Part shown: piece after piece, positions 35,159 through 45,074 of the stretch
How positions within the stretch are numbered: the stretch's first letter is position 1
How the letters are laid out: every line of letters starts with the position of its first letter
NCBI RefSeq assembly: GCF_019733355.1
Contig: NZ_JAIHLQ010000029.1
Location: 33,396-97,395 of the forward strand
From: Pseudomonas baetica
Lineage (GTDB): Bacteria > Pseudomonadota > Gammaproteobacteria > Pseudomonadales > Pseudomonadaceae
Reading direction: 5' to 3'
Length of the DNA: 64,000 nt
The notes under the pieces: generated by a model
What the model saw: only the letters and a program-made list of their open reading frames with translations
Told to the model about the DNA's origin: nothing
Databases searched by the model: none
Program-made: the position numbers and the translations under genes

Positions 35159-35791
35159 GTGTCTAAATTCCCTGGCGGTGACTTGCATATTGTGAAAGTT
35201 GGGTTCTTGCTCTCTGAGGGGTTTGACCTATATTCATTAGCGAATGCTATACAGCCATTACGATCCGCTAATCATGTAGCAGGCTTTCAGCTTTGTGAAT
35301 GGCAAATTCTCAGTTTAGAAGGGGGCACGCTTAACGCAAGCAGCGGCATAGCTACCGAGACTACTCGGCTGGACCATGCGCAGTTATTTAATGTGTTGAT
35401 CCTGTGTACCGCGGAGAATATACATTCCGATGCGGATTACGATGCTATCATGCAGCGGCTCGACCATTGGACCACCGAGCCTGTTAATCTGGGGGCCTTC
35501 GGTGGTGCGGGCTGGTTGTTGGCAATGAGTGGCGCGCTAAATGGTTTTCGTTGCAGCCTACCTGAAATAGGGTATTCCCAGCACCTCGGTATTTACAAAG
35601 ACATCAAATTTGTTACCGCGCCATTCTGTGTCGACCGTGGACGCCTGACATGTATTGGCCGCCAAGCTGTTCAAGGGCTCATGTGCGAATTTCTAGCACA
35701 AGAGTATGGGGGATATATTATGTTAGAAATTGAAAAGAATCTGGCAGTTAAATCAGGCGCAAGTGGTACGATCCCTCAGGTCCGAACTTAA
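35159..35791 (+). pseudogene. Truncated GlxA-type regulator (DJ-1/PfpI domain only)
   Basis: Open frame of 210 residues (GTG start) covering the DJ-1/PfpI-like sensor domain of GlxA/AraC-type regulators (KVGFLLSEGFDLYSLANAIQ, later LGAFGGAGWLLA). The usual C-terminal AraC DNA-binding domain is missing: the frame ends soon after LMCEFLAQEYGG. Its closest relative in the window is the frameshifted regulator at 48584. Without a DNA-binding domain it is probably dead, though a sensor-only product is possible. Confidence 0.72.
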
Positions 35792-36618
35792 TTCCAGATA
35801 ATCGTTGTGAACTGGCTTATCGATGTAAATTAAGAGACAGAGCCCTGGGTTTTTTGTGTGGCCGATTCGAAAGTGCTCAACCGTTCGCATATCAATGTTA
35901 TTTACTTCTCGACCGAAATTATCCATCGCCAAGCTTGTTTCGGTAATCTCTCTAGCATCGTGGCCATACCCTTGTCCCGAGATTGATCGGGCTAGAATGA
36001 AGATCTGCCTCGGCAAGGATGTTATCGTCTATATCATGATATCCGCTGATGAATTGCATCCCTCGCCCATTCTGGAAGCCGGTCTGCACATCTGAGATGT
36101 GTTGGGCTACTCGGAACTCAAGCGTTTTTTCGCTCTGATCACCGATAACAGCGCAAATACGCTGCACTTGGCAGACCCCTACAGGCTAGCGGTTAGGCGG
36201 CCTGCTCATGTTTGATCCTGTCCGCCCCAGGCGACTACGTAATAATCTGTAGTCTGATGTCGCTCCACAAAGCAGAGTCCTGATGCAGCGCAGCTCGGCG
36301 CGCATGGAGTTATTCTCCGGTTGAACCGTTTGTGTCAGTAAATGTTGCTTCTCCTTCCCCCATGACCGCTCGCCTCACCCAGAGAAGACCCATGCACTCG
36401 AACTCGCTCGCTTCGTTGCGCTGGTCACCTATCGCCAGCATCTAAGCTGCGTTTATGGCTCGGTATCGACGGTCGAGATTGTCCATGTCTCACCTCTATT
36501 AATGCGTTTTTAGGTAATAAACGGTGTCCTAATACGAATTATCAGAATGATAAATCCCCACTAGACTCGACCTCATCGCCGCATTTTTCACGTTGCGAAA
36601 AGAGAAAGGAGTTACTTT
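35792..36618. other. Intergenic region, possible gene remnant
   Basis: No intact gene. On the minus strand two overlapping frames (35753-36016 and 35952-36167) look like one older coding sequence split by a frameshift near 36,010, but I cannot name it. The last 80 bp hold the start region of the fabB-like gene with AAGGAG 8 nt before its GTG. Confidence 0.4.
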
Positions 36619-37848
36619 GTGCAAACACACGAGTCATCCAAGTACACCACAGGCCTGCGGCGCGTAGTAGTGACCGGGATGGGCTTGGTATCCAGCCTGG
36701 GCAATAGCCAGGCGGAGGTTGTGCAGGCATTGCGTGAAGGGCGCTCGGGAATTGTCTTTAACCCTACCTACGCCAAAGCAGGACTGCGTAGCCACGTCAG
36801 CGGTGTGCTGACCGTGGATCTGCAACAAATTGACCGCCGCCAGCGCCGCTTAATGGGCGATGCCGCTGCCTATGCCTATCTTGCGATGCGCGATGCAATA
36901 GCTGACGCCGAGCTTAAGCCAGAGCAGGTGTCTAATCCCCGAACGGGCTGCGTGATGGGGTCGGGCGGCGGCTCCAGCGAAGATATCGTCCAGGCTAACC
37001 AGTTGCTCGAACAGGGCATTCGCAAGGTCGGTCCTTATCGAGTGCCGCGGACCATGACCAGTACGGTGTCGGCCTGTATGGCCAGTTTTTTTGGCATCAA
37101 AGGACTCAACTACTCCATCGCTTCGGCTTGCGCGACCAGTGCTCACTGCATCGGTCATGCGTACGAGCAGATCCAGTTCGGCAAACAGGATGTTGTATTC
37201 GCCGGGGGAGCCGAGGCCGAACATGTCAGCCAAAGCTGTATGTTCGACGCCATGGGGGCTTTTTCGACGGGCTACAATGATGCCCCGACCCGGGCAAGCC
37301 GGCCATACGATGTTGCACGCGATGGTTTCGTGATAAGCGGTGGCGGTGGGGTGCTGGTTCTAGATGAACTGGGTCATGCACTTGAACGCGGTGCAAAAAT
37401 CTATGCAGAGGTGATTGGTTACGGCACCGCTTCCGATGGCCAGGACATGGTATCGCCCAGCGGCGACGGCGCACTTCGTGCCATGCAGGCCGCATTGATT
37501 CATTGCGATGAAACTGTGGATTACCTCAATACCCACGGCACCAGCACTCAGGCGGGAGATCTGGTTGAGTTGCGGGCTGCCTCACTGGCGTTCGATGGCA
37601 ACTTGCCGCCGTTCAGTTCAACCAAATCATTGACAGGTCATGCACTGGGCGCTGCGGGTGTTCATGAAGCTATCTTTTCGCTGTTGATGATGCAGCACGG
37701 ATTTCTCGCGGCATCCCACAACATCGAGCAGTTGGACCCGGAAGTTGAAACGTTGCCAATCATCCGCACTACGCGCCTTAACCAGCTCGTAAATTGCGTC
37801 ATGAGTAACAGTTTCGGTTTCGGGGGGGCAAACGCCAGCCTTATTTTT

Positions 37849-39156
37849 GGTTCTTCACGGATTACCGGGAAAGACGCTCTTGATCTTCATGAAAAAGAAT
37901 TCGCTATCCCGGTAACCGTACGCCATCCGTTTGATGACCTTTATTCGATTATTTATTCCTTCCAACTGACCCGTGTGCATCGGCCAGCGAACCCGACTGA
38001 CGATGCCCCGCCAGTAAGCCTTTAGCCGTTTGGCGAACTGGATCAGAGCCGGTATCTCACTTTCATGAGCATGGCGCAGCCATTGCTTCCACGTCGATCT
38101 CCAGCCCCAGGCGGTACTCGGCGTCCAAAGCGTTTTGAGTTCAGCCTTCATCAAATAGACCTTCATCAACGCTTGGTTGGCCGCCAGCAGATCCTCCAAG
38201 CGGACCTGTTGCTCCGGTGTTTTCAGGTTCTGCGGGTTGCGCAGGAGCAGCCAACGCGCCTGCTTGATGACCTTTCGGGCCGGCTTGTCATGACGCAGTC
38301 GATTGGCTTCGTCGACGCGAACCCGGTCAATTACCTCTCGACCATATTTGGCCACCACATGGAAAAGGTCGTAGACCACTCGCGCTTTTGGGCAGTGCTG
38401 ACGAACCTCCAGGTCAAAAGCGGTATTCATGTCCATTGCCACCGCTTCGATTCGGGCGCAACCCTCTGGCCCCAGCTCTTCGAAAAATGGCCTGACCGCC
38501 GCCCGGCTGCGGCCTTCGCCGATCCACAGCACCCGTCGCGTATCCGCATCCAGGACAACGCTGGCATAACGATGACCTTTGAACAGTGCGAACTCGTCCA
38601 TCACCAAACGTCGCGGTTGCGCCTTTGGCAAAACGCTCAATGCTGCTTGCAAGGCTCGACGCTCCAGCAACCTAACGGTCTCCCAATGCAGCCCAAACAT
38701 CTGCGCCACGTGCAGCGTGGGAAGACGTTCACAGGCTTGAATGACCGCCTCTGCCAGACGCCGCGTCATGCGGGCATAGCGATCCAGCCAACTGACGGCC
38801 TCCATGCGTTTACCACAGTCGCGGCAACCAACGCGCCGGAGCAAAACGTTCAGGCGCACCGCACGACCGAGAATGGGCAAATCACGAATGACTCGCTCGC
38901 AATACTCATGCGTGGTTGAACAGGGTTTTTGGCACCCGCCACAGGAAGGGAATCGGGTGGCGTGGGGTGTCAGATCGATCTGGAGGGCGTCACCATCAGG
39001 CTTGATTGTGACGACAGAAAAGCCCTCCCAAAAAGGAAGGAAAGTATTAATATCGCGCATAAGAACGCCGGTTTGTTAGATGTGTTTGCTCGCACGAACA
39101 TCATCAATCAAATCGGCGTTCTTGTTTCTGTGTTTCCCGGGATTCCGTGAAGAACC
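37849..39156 (-). mobile_element. ISL3-family insertion sequence
   Basis: Element of 1,308 bp. The terminal inverted repeats start GGTTCTTCACGG at both ends (21 of 24 positions match). The 8-bp target duplication TTATTTTT is seen at 37841-37848 and 39157-39164, as expected for ISL3. One transposase gene fills the element. Confidence 0.95.
37855..39060 (-). CDS. ISL3-family transposase
   Basis: Transposase of 401 residues. N-terminal zinc-finger-like Cys motifs (CGGCQKPC, later CRDCGKR), a helix-turn-helix region (VAQMFGLHWETVRLLE), then the DDE-type catalytic core (MDEFALFKGHRYASVVLD; AVAMDMNTAF; C-terminal GQLEGINNRIKVIKR with the Glu). Its stop codon lies inside the left inverted repeat. 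The gene looks intact. Confidence 0.95.
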   Translation of the reverse strand: MRDINTFLPFWEGFSVVTIKPDGDALQIDLTPHATRFPSCGGCQKPCSTTHEYCERVIRDLPILGRAVRLNVLLRRVGCRDCGKRMEAVSWLDRYARMTRRLAEAVIQACERLPTLHVAQMFGLHWETVRLLERRALQAALSVLPKAQPRRLVMDEFALFKGHRYASVVLDADTRRVLWIGEGRSRAAVRPFFEELGPEGCARIEAVAMDMNTAFDLEVRQHCPKARVVYDLFHVVAKYGREVIDRVRVDEANRLRHDKPARKVIKQARWLLLRNPQNLKTPEQQVRLEDLLAANQALMKVYLMKAELKTLWTPSTAWGWRSTWKQWLRHAHESEIPALIQFAKRLKAYWRGIVSRVRWPMHTGQLEGINNRIKVIKRMAYGYRDSEFFFMKIKSVFPGNP

Positions 39157-39351
39157 TTATTTTTAGCAAACGCGCATTCGACGCGTGATCCGGGGAAATC
39201 GACTGGAGTGAAATCGCTGCGACTTGGCCGGTAATAGTCGGGTCATTGCGAGCGGCAACCAAGGTCCGCCAGAGACTAACAGCGCCTCTGCCTTTTTTAT
39301 TTAGTTAGCTACTGCCCATCGCTTGTTCGGACAACTGACAGTGAGGTGGAT

Positions 39352-40686
39352 ATGACAACTAATACGCACACGCCCCAGCAACCAGTGGAGTTGAAAAAAG
39401 TAGTCTGGGCGGCTTCCATCGGCAACTTTGTCGAATGGTTTGATTTCGCGATTTACGGCTTTCTTGCGACTACGATTGCGCAGATATTCTTCCCCAGCGG
39501 CGACACGACGACCGCACTGCTCAAGACGTTCGCAGTATTTGCCGTTGCCTTCGCCTTCCGCCCGCTGGGCGGCCTCGTCTTTGGCATGTTGGGGGATCGG
39601 CTGGGGCGACGCCGTGTACTCTCGCTGACTATCCTGTTAATGGCCGGCGCAACGACTCTGATCGGCTTTTTACCTACCTATGCGAGCATTGGCTTGATGG
39701 CTCCGGTGCTGCTGACGCTTATTCGCTGCGTACAAGGCTTTTCCGCCGGAGGTGAGTACGCTGGCGCCTGTATCTATTTGATCGAGCACGCCCCGTCCCA
39801 CAAACGTGCTCGCTACGGCAGTGCTGCTCTGGTTTCAACGTTTGCCTCGTTCGCCGCCGCGGCCGTGGTCACTTATCTGCTCAATACTTTCCTAAGCACC
39901 GAGGAGATGCTCAGCTATGGTTGGCGTCTACCGTTTCTGATTGCTGCCCCCCTAGGCTTGGTAGGTTTGTATCTGCGCTGGCAGCTGGACGAAACCCCGG
40001 CATTTAAGGCCATCGCAGCAACCGAACGCGGTGTGCATGCGCCGCTCAGAGAAACGTTGCGTGAGCAGGCTGGCGCGATGTGCTGCCTAGGTGCATTCAT
40101 CTCATTGACAGCATTGTCCTTCTATATCTGCACCACCTATTTTGTAACCTATCTGCAGCTTCAGGGTGGCTTGCCTCGACCTACTGCACTGTTGATTTCC
40201 GTACTCACGCTGGTATTCGCCGCCGGGCTATGCCCGCTGGCCGGCGCTTACTCTGACTACATTGGCCGGCGGCGCACCATACTGACCGCCGCTTTATGGC
40301 TGCTAGTGACGATTTATCCGGCTTTTCTGCTGGCCAGTTCAGGCACTTTCGTAGCGAGTCTGATCGGCGCATGCCTACTAGCCGTCGGCGCAGTGCTCTG
40401 CGGGGTCGTTACGGCTGTGCTTTTATCCGAAGTTTTTCCGACGCATACGCGGTACACCGCTTCGGCCATTACTTACAACATGGCTTACACGATCTTTGGC
40501 GGCACCGCGCCGTTCATGGCGACCTGGTTGATCGAGCAGACCGGAAGTTCCATGGCCCCTGCGTTCTACCTCGCCGGCATTGCACTCTTTGCTCTGGCCG
40601 GTGGTTTGTCTCTGCCGGAGACCTGCGGACGTTCACTAGATAGAGACGTGGCTACGCAACAGCCCAGGTTTAAGCCCTTAGTCTGA
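39352..40686 (+). CDS. MFS transporter, metabolite:H+ symporter (MHS) family
   Basis: Membrane protein of 444 residues with 12 predicted helices. MHS signatures: GNFVEWFDFAIYGFLA at the start, GMLGDRLGRRRVL between helices 2 and 3, and GFSAGGEYAGA. The ATG at 39352 is chosen because GAGG stands 5 nt upstream. Members take up organic acids, betaine or creatinine-like zwitterions. It is convergent with the LysR gene at 40834 and homologous to the transporter at 45071. Confidence 0.92.
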   Translation: MTTNTHTPQQPVELKKVVWAASIGNFVEWFDFAIYGFLATTIAQIFFPSGDTTTALLKTFAVFAVAFAFRPLGGLVFGMLGDRLGRRRVLSLTILLMAGATTLIGFLPTYASIGLMAPVLLTLIRCVQGFSAGGEYAGACIYLIEHAPSHKRARYGSAALVSTFASFAAAAVVTYLLNTFLSTEEMLSYGWRLPFLIAAPLGLVGLYLRWQLDETPAFKAIAATERGVHAPLRETLREQAGAMCCLGAFISLTALSFYICTTYFVTYLQLQGGLPRPTALLISVLTLVFAAGLCPLAGAYSDYIGRRRTILTAALWLLVTIYPAFLLASSGTFVASLIGACLLAVGAVLCGVVTAVLLSEVFPTHTRYTASAITYNMAYTIFGGTAPFMATWLIEQTGSSMAPAFYLAGIALFALAGGLSLPETCGRSLDRDVATQQPRFKPLV

Positions 40687-40766
40687 TCGTTCGATCATTG
40701 AGGCTTCCCAGATAGAACCAACACCACGTCGATGCGTGCCATACCATAATGTTCCTGCATTATCCT

Positions 40767-40797
40767 GAATGCCTCAGACTGGGCGTCTGAGGCATTC
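40767..40797. terminator. 13-bp perfect hairpin between convergent genes
   Basis: GAATGCCTCAGAC and its exact complement around a 5-nt loop, located between the convergent MHS and LysR genes. Neither side has a long T-tract, so it is probably a bidirectional RNA end-point of moderate strength. Confidence 0.55.
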
Positions 40798-40833
40798 GCC
40801 GCACATTCAGCAGTAGCCATCTGAGCTAAGCCG

Positions 40834-41733
40834 TTAGGCGGTCAGGTCTCGCAACAACGCCTTGAATCTGGCGGCCGTGGGCGTTTCGTACTCCTCGTTC
40901 CAGGCGGCTATGGTTTGCACCCAAGCGTGATCGTTTTCCAAGGGTAGAATGACCACTCCTTCGCGCTGGATCTTGTAGGCGCATTCCGAATAGATCGACA
41001 CCCCCATATTGGCGGCCACCAACCCAAAGATACCGATGCTGGTCGTCGCCTCCTGAACGATGTTTGGCGTAAAGCCAAAGCGCTGGCAAAGTCGAAATGA
41101 CTGGTCCCGAAACAGACTCCAGCCGCTCGCCGCACCGAAGATGAAGCGCTCGTCTTTGAGTTGTTCGACTTTGATGCTGGCCTTGTTGGCCATGGGATGC
41201 TTGGCTGGAAGAATGGCGACCATTTTTTCTCGCGAAACAGGTAAAGATTCGATCCCCGGCATTGACACCGGCCCCAGCAGAAAACCCACGTCGATCAGGC
41301 AATCATCAATTGCTTTGTACTGTTCGTGTGACGGCATGTAGAGCAACTCTACCAAGACGTTGGGATGCAGATCCTTGAAGCGCTCAAGTATCGCGGGCAG
41401 GGCACCGTTGATGGCGAAGTCGTTATAGGCGACGGTCAGATGACCAACATCACCCGCCGCGGCACTACGCGCCAGTTCGATGCCTCTCGCTATGTGGCGA
41501 AATACCTGCTGACACTCATGCAGAAACAAACGACCTGCCTCAGTAAGCGCAACTTGCCGGGTGGTGCGCTGGAATAACTCCGCTCCAAGCTCTTCCTCCA
41601 GCCCTTTGATCAAGCGGCTCAGTGCCGGTTGCGTAATGAATAACACGTCAGCCGCTCGCTTGAAATGCAGATGTTCCGCCACTGCCATAAAGGCTTTCAT
41701 TTGCTTGAGATCGAAGCGGATATTGATGTTCAT
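40834..41733 (-). CDS. LysR-family regulator
   Basis: Protein of 299 residues with the N-terminal winged helix (FMAVAEHLHFKRAADVLFIT, QPALSRLIKGLEEELG) and effector domain. It is divergent from the N-carbamoylsarcosine amidase gene with a 120-bp shared region, so it probably controls that gene and perhaps the creatinase behind it. Confidence 0.92.
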   Translation of the reverse strand: MNINIRFDLKQMKAFMAVAEHLHFKRAADVLFITQPALSRLIKGLEEELGAELFQRTTRQVALTEAGRLFLHECQQVFRHIARGIELARSAAAGDVGHLTVAYNDFAINGALPAILERFKDLHPNVLVELLYMPSHEQYKAIDDCLIDVGFLLGPVSMPGIESLPVSREKMVAILPAKHPMANKASIKVEQLKDERFIFGAASGWSLFRDQSFRLCQRFGFTPNIVQEATTSIGIFGLVAANMGVSIYSECAYKIQREGVVILPLENDHAWVQTIAAWNEEYETPTAARFKALLRDLTA

Positions 41734-41853
41734 ATTGGTATCAATAGTGGAAAATAATGAATTGGATGTAATTTATTTCCCAGATTATCTTGAGCTCTAG
41801 GTCAAGGCAAACCCAAATGCCAACCGTTATTACTTAGATCGGAGAGACTCACT

Positions 41854-42543
41854 ATGTCGCAAGAACTGATGATTATGCTGGAGCGCGCTTTTGAAGAATC
41901 CACCAAGCTCTACAAGGAGCGAGGTTTTCAGCGCCGGATTGGTTTCGGTAAACACCCAGCGTTGATTAACGTAGACCTGGCCAACGCCTGGACCCGTCCG
42001 GGAAATCCATTCACCTGCGATAAAATTGACGACGAAATAATTCCGGGCGTCCAGCGCCTTATGAAAGAGTTTCGCGCTAAGGGCTTTCCAATCGTCCACG
42101 TGACGACTTGCTACCAGAACACGGATCGAAATGACCCGAATACCGACATGGGGCAGTGGCACAACAAGATACCCGTGGATGTGGTCAACCAGAGTGAGGA
42201 AAGCCTCTGGGCCATTGACTCGCGTATAGCCCCTATTGACGGTGAATTCGTCCTTATCAAAAAGCGCGCCAGTTCGTTCAGCGGAACATCACTGGCAGGC
42301 TATCTGCGTTCAGCCGGTGTCGACACTATTCTGGTCACAGGTGTCACGGCTTCAGCCTGTGTCCGCACCACGCTGTGTGACGGCCTGGCCGAAGGCTTCC
42401 GTACGATTGCAGTGAAAGAATGTATCGGTGACCGAGTACCGGGAGCGGTGGCTTGGAACTTGTTTGATATCGACGCCAAATTCGCTGACGTGGAGACAGT
42501 CGACACATGTCTGGATTACTTGACCACTGCAGGTCAGAAGTAA
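41854..42543 (+). CDS. N-carbamoylsarcosine amidase (isochorismatase superfamily)
   Basis: Protein of 229 residues that would hydrolyse N-carbamoylsarcosine to sarcosine, ammonia and CO2. The Cys-hydrolase triad is readable: D41 (LINVDLANAW), K136 (VLIKKRASSF) and C169 (TGVTASACVRTT). The N-terminal region and spacing agree with N-carbamoylsarcosine amidases rather than nicotinamidases. A GGAGAG ribosome site precedes the ATG and a strong terminator follows. Substrate assignment rests on similarity plus the creatinase next door. Confidence 0.85.
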   Translation: MSQELMIMLERAFEESTKLYKERGFQRRIGFGKHPALINVDLANAWTRPGNPFTCDKIDDEIIPGVQRLMKEFRAKGFPIVHVTTCYQNTDRNDPNTDMGQWHNKIPVDVVNQSEESLWAIDSRIAPIDGEFVLIKKRASSFSGTSLAGYLRSAGVDTILVTGVTASACVRTTLCDGLAEGFRTIAVKECIGDRVPGAVAWNLFDIDAKFADVETVDTCLDYLTTAGQK

Positions 42544-42590
42544 CGGTGAGTGAATGACGCGATCCGTAGGGTAAGGACCCAGCGGAATAG

Positions 42591-42630
42591 AAGGGCCGAG
42601 CGCTTACGCTTTACGGCCCTTTTTCTTTTC
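42591..42630 (+). terminator. Rho-independent terminator after the amidase gene
   Basis: AAGGGCCG and CGGCCCTT pair around a 15-nt loop; TTTTTCTTTTC follows on the plus strand. It separates the amidase transcript from the creatinase. Confidence 0.85.
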
Positions 42631-42798
42631 CTGTCTTGTGCATCCACCGGCGCCGCCTTTTTCAGGACGATCCGATGGGGTGGTGGCCGATCAATTAAGG
42701 GGGGGGGCGCCACTGGTTTGGTCTTCGGAATACAGTGAGACGATATGGTCGAACGACGTAAATTCAGCTGCTGCGTGAAGGGAAAGAATCTGCGGTAA

Positions 42799-43092
42799 GT
42801 GAATAATGAACTTCGAGCGCCTTCAACCCAGGCTAGAGCAGGGTATTTGCTGCTCAAGCATTTCTCGCTTCCCGCTTTCACCCAGGCACTGGACACTATT
42901 GTCACTGCTAATCTGTTGTGTCCTGAATTGTTTGCTTCACGTACCTTTGGTTTGCAAGACGGGGAAGTCGTAAGCGATTTGGGGGTGATTATCAGACCCG
43001 CGCTCGTATCAGGCTGGCGGACATTCAGGATCTGGATTTGCTGGTTGTATGCGGTGGTTAGCCCTCTCGGCCGGTCCAGACAACTCCGATAG
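42799..43092 (+). pseudogene. Remnant of a GlxA-type regulator, N-terminal part
   Basis: The translation GYLLLKHFSLPAFTQALDTI followed by SRTFGLQDGEVVSDLGV is the start of a DJ-1/PfpI sensor domain of a GlxA/AraC-type regulator. After a frameshift near 43,010 the neighbouring frame continues RLADIQDLDLLVVCGG and then stops. No AraC domain follows. The remaining gap to the creatinase start has only short frames. Confidence 0.7.
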
Positions 43093-43563
43093 GCCTGTCT
43101 GCTGGAAGTAGAGCTATCTACACCTGGCGTAAGTGCGGCTGATGAAGGTGCTATTTGGTAATCAAGGCACCCGCGTAATCAGCCAGGCTGACGTCAGAAA
43201 TCAGCGGCGTTCGATCGCCGACCTCCATATGTCTGCCTTTGCCGCGCTCGCTCAACGTATCGAGATTACGACGTAGTTGCTTGAGATTTGACTAGCGTTA
43301 CCTAGAGTCGAATAGCCAGCACAACCTGTGCGGCGCCGCCTCACGCGCGACGTGCTGAGCGCTGATGGACATATGTCATCCAAAACATCGCGCTGTGTAG
43401 CGCTTTTTTGATTAGCCCTGAGTTCCCCTTCGAAAATAGCGGGTCTGGTCAATTACAGGTCGGATTCGCACAAAAAATCCTACTTCGCATCTGTTCGAAT
43501 GATCTTCAGCGGCCAGCCAGAGTGGCGTCTTACGTCGCTCAATCAACGACAAGGATAAATGAC
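43093..43563. other. Non-coding region upstream of creatinase
   Basis: No intact gene. A plus-strand frame of 44 residues from 43150 (MKVLFGNQGTR) may be another remnant. The creatinase promoter should lie in the last 150 bp; ACAAGGATAAATGAC gives a usable ribosome site. Confidence 0.45.
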
Positions 43564-44775
43564 ATGCAAATGCCTAAAACCATCCAGATCAAGAACGGCG
43601 AAAAAGTGAAATCGACGTTTTCGGTTGAGGAATACGCCAATCGACAGGCCAAATTGCGAGCGTATCTATCGCAAAACAATATTGATGCGGCAGTTTTCAC
43701 GTCCTATCACAACATAAACTACTACAGCGATTTCCTGTTTTGCTCTTTCGGCCGCCCGTACGCGCTGGTCGTTACCCAAGACAGTGCCGTTACTATCAGC
43801 GCCAACATCGATGGCGGTCAGCCTTGGCGCCGCACCGTGGGCACTGAAAACATCGTTTACACCGACTGGCAGCGCGATAATTATTTCGTCGCGATTCAGC
43901 AAGCATTGCCGAAAGCTGGACGCATTGGTATCGAATTTGACCACCTGAACCTGCTGAATCGCGACAAACTTGCCAGTCGTTACCCGCAGGCCGAATTGAT
44001 GGATATCGGCGTACCTTGCATGCGTATGCGCATGATCAAATCCGCCGAAGAGCATGCAATCATCCGTCATGGTGCCCGCGTGGCAGACATCGGTGGCGCA
44101 GCAGTCGTGGAAGCCTTGCGTGATCAAGTGCCGGAGTATGAAGTCGCCCTGCACGCTACCCAGGCGATGGTGCGCGAAATTGCCCGCACCTTCCCGGACT
44201 CTGAATTGATGGACACTTGGACCTGGTTCCAGTCTGGCATCAACACCGACGGTGCTCATAACCCGGTGACCTCGCGCAAGGTTAACAAGGGCGACATCCT
44301 GAGCCTCAATTGCTTCCCGATGATCGCTGGTTATTACACTGCGCTGGAACGCACAATGTTCCTGGACCATTGCTCCGACGAGCATCTACGTTTGTGGGAA
44401 GTGAACGTTAAAGTGCACGAGGCCGGCCTGAAACTAATCAAGCCGGGCATGCGCTGCTGCGATATCGCTCTGCAACTTAACGAGATTTTCCTTGAGCACG
44501 ATCTGCTGCAATACCGCACCTTCGGCTACGGCCACTCCTTCGGTACACTGAGCCATTACTACGGCCGCGAAGCTGGGTTGGAACTGCGCGAAGACATTGA
44601 CACGGTACTGGAGCCGGGGATGGTGGTTTCCATTGAACCGATGATCATGCTGCCTGAAGGCCTTCCGGGCGCGGGTGGTTACCGCGAACATGACATATTG
44701 ATCGTCAACGAGCAGGGCGGGGAAAACATCACCAAATTCCCGTATGGCCCGGAACATAACATCATCAAGAAGTGA
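43564..44775 (+). CDS. Creatinase (creatine amidinohydrolase)
   Basis: Protein of 403 residues, the exact length of Pseudomonas putida creatinase, which it resembles along the whole chain from MQMPKT to NIIKK. It hydrolyses creatine to sarcosine and urea. All active-site residues are present: F62, R64, H232, E262, H324, R335, E358, H376. The ATG at 43564 is chosen over 43408 because the extra 52 residues are not part of the family. A terminator follows at 44783. Confidence 0.96.
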   Translation: MQMPKTIQIKNGEKVKSTFSVEEYANRQAKLRAYLSQNNIDAAVFTSYHNINYYSDFLFCSFGRPYALVVTQDSAVTISANIDGGQPWRRTVGTENIVYTDWQRDNYFVAIQQALPKAGRIGIEFDHLNLLNRDKLASRYPQAELMDIGVPCMRMRMIKSAEEHAIIRHGARVADIGGAAVVEALRDQVPEYEVALHATQAMVREIARTFPDSELMDTWTWFQSGINTDGAHNPVTSRKVNKGDILSLNCFPMIAGYYTALERTMFLDHCSDEHLRLWEVNVKVHEAGLKLIKPGMRCCDIALQLNEIFLEHDLLQYRTFGYGHSFGTLSHYYGREAGLELREDIDTVLEPGMVVSIEPMIMLPEGLPGAGGYREHDILIVNEQGGENITKFPYGPEHNIIKK

Positions 44776-44782
44776 GATTAGG

Positions 44783-44818
44783 CGCCGCACAGTGAACCTT
44801 TGCGGCGTTTTCTTTTGT
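44783..44818 (+). terminator. Rho-independent terminator after creatinase
   Basis: CGCCGCA (44783-44789) and TGCGGCG (44801-44807) form the stem; TTTTCTTTTG follows. Confidence 0.85.
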
Positions 44819-44948
44819 TAATAGTAAAAGTGTAGGAAATACCGTCCCGGCGGCTGAGTTAAACCGAAAAAAAACGCGTGCACGATGATATCGAGCATCA
44901 TTTACTGACCCTTAACCCTGCCAAGTAAAACAATAGAGGGTATTTGTC

Positions 44949-45074
44949 ATGTACTACGTCACGATTCCGGCCACAGTCTCGAAGCAGTTCAATTTCCATA
45001 CCGCTTCTGGTAGCGATACAGCGTTGCCTCTTCATTCCGGTAACAGCACCTCTACCCCCGGAGGTGCGCAATGA
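44949..45074 (+). CDS. 41-residue small ORF coupled to the MHS transporter
   Basis: ATG at 44949 with GAGG 9-10 nt upstream opens 41 codons starting MYYVTIPATVSKQF. Its TGA overlaps the ATG of the transporter (ATGA at 45071-45074). The product is polar and without a membrane segment. The overlap suggests translational coupling or a regulatory leader peptide. Whether the peptide itself has a function is unknown. Confidence 0.5.
   Translation: MYYVTIPATVSKQFNFHTASGSDTALPLHSGNSTSTPGGAQ

Larger units (their letters stand above)
36619..39188 (+). pseudogene. fabB: fabB-like beta-ketoacyl-ACP synthase interrupted by ISL3 element
   Basis: Ketoacyl synthase I homologue with the Cys-His-His triad visible (SACATSAHC, THGTST, TGHALGAAG) and strong resemblance to Pseudomonas FabB, preceded by a 12-residue extension. 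The reading frame continues exactly across the IS: after 37848 (LIF) the frame resumes at 39165 as SKRAFDA and stops at 39188, giving 417 residues. The insertion costs only the last seven residues, and the interrupted frame runs on to 38025 with a foreign tail, so partial activity cannot be excluded. Possible roles: fatty-acid synthesis or target-duplication resistance to KAS inhibitors. Confidence 0.85.

Noticed and set aside
35753..36167. Possible creatininase in the gap after module A
   Set aside because: The minus-strand frames do not contain the creatininase metal motifs; at most an unidentified remnant.
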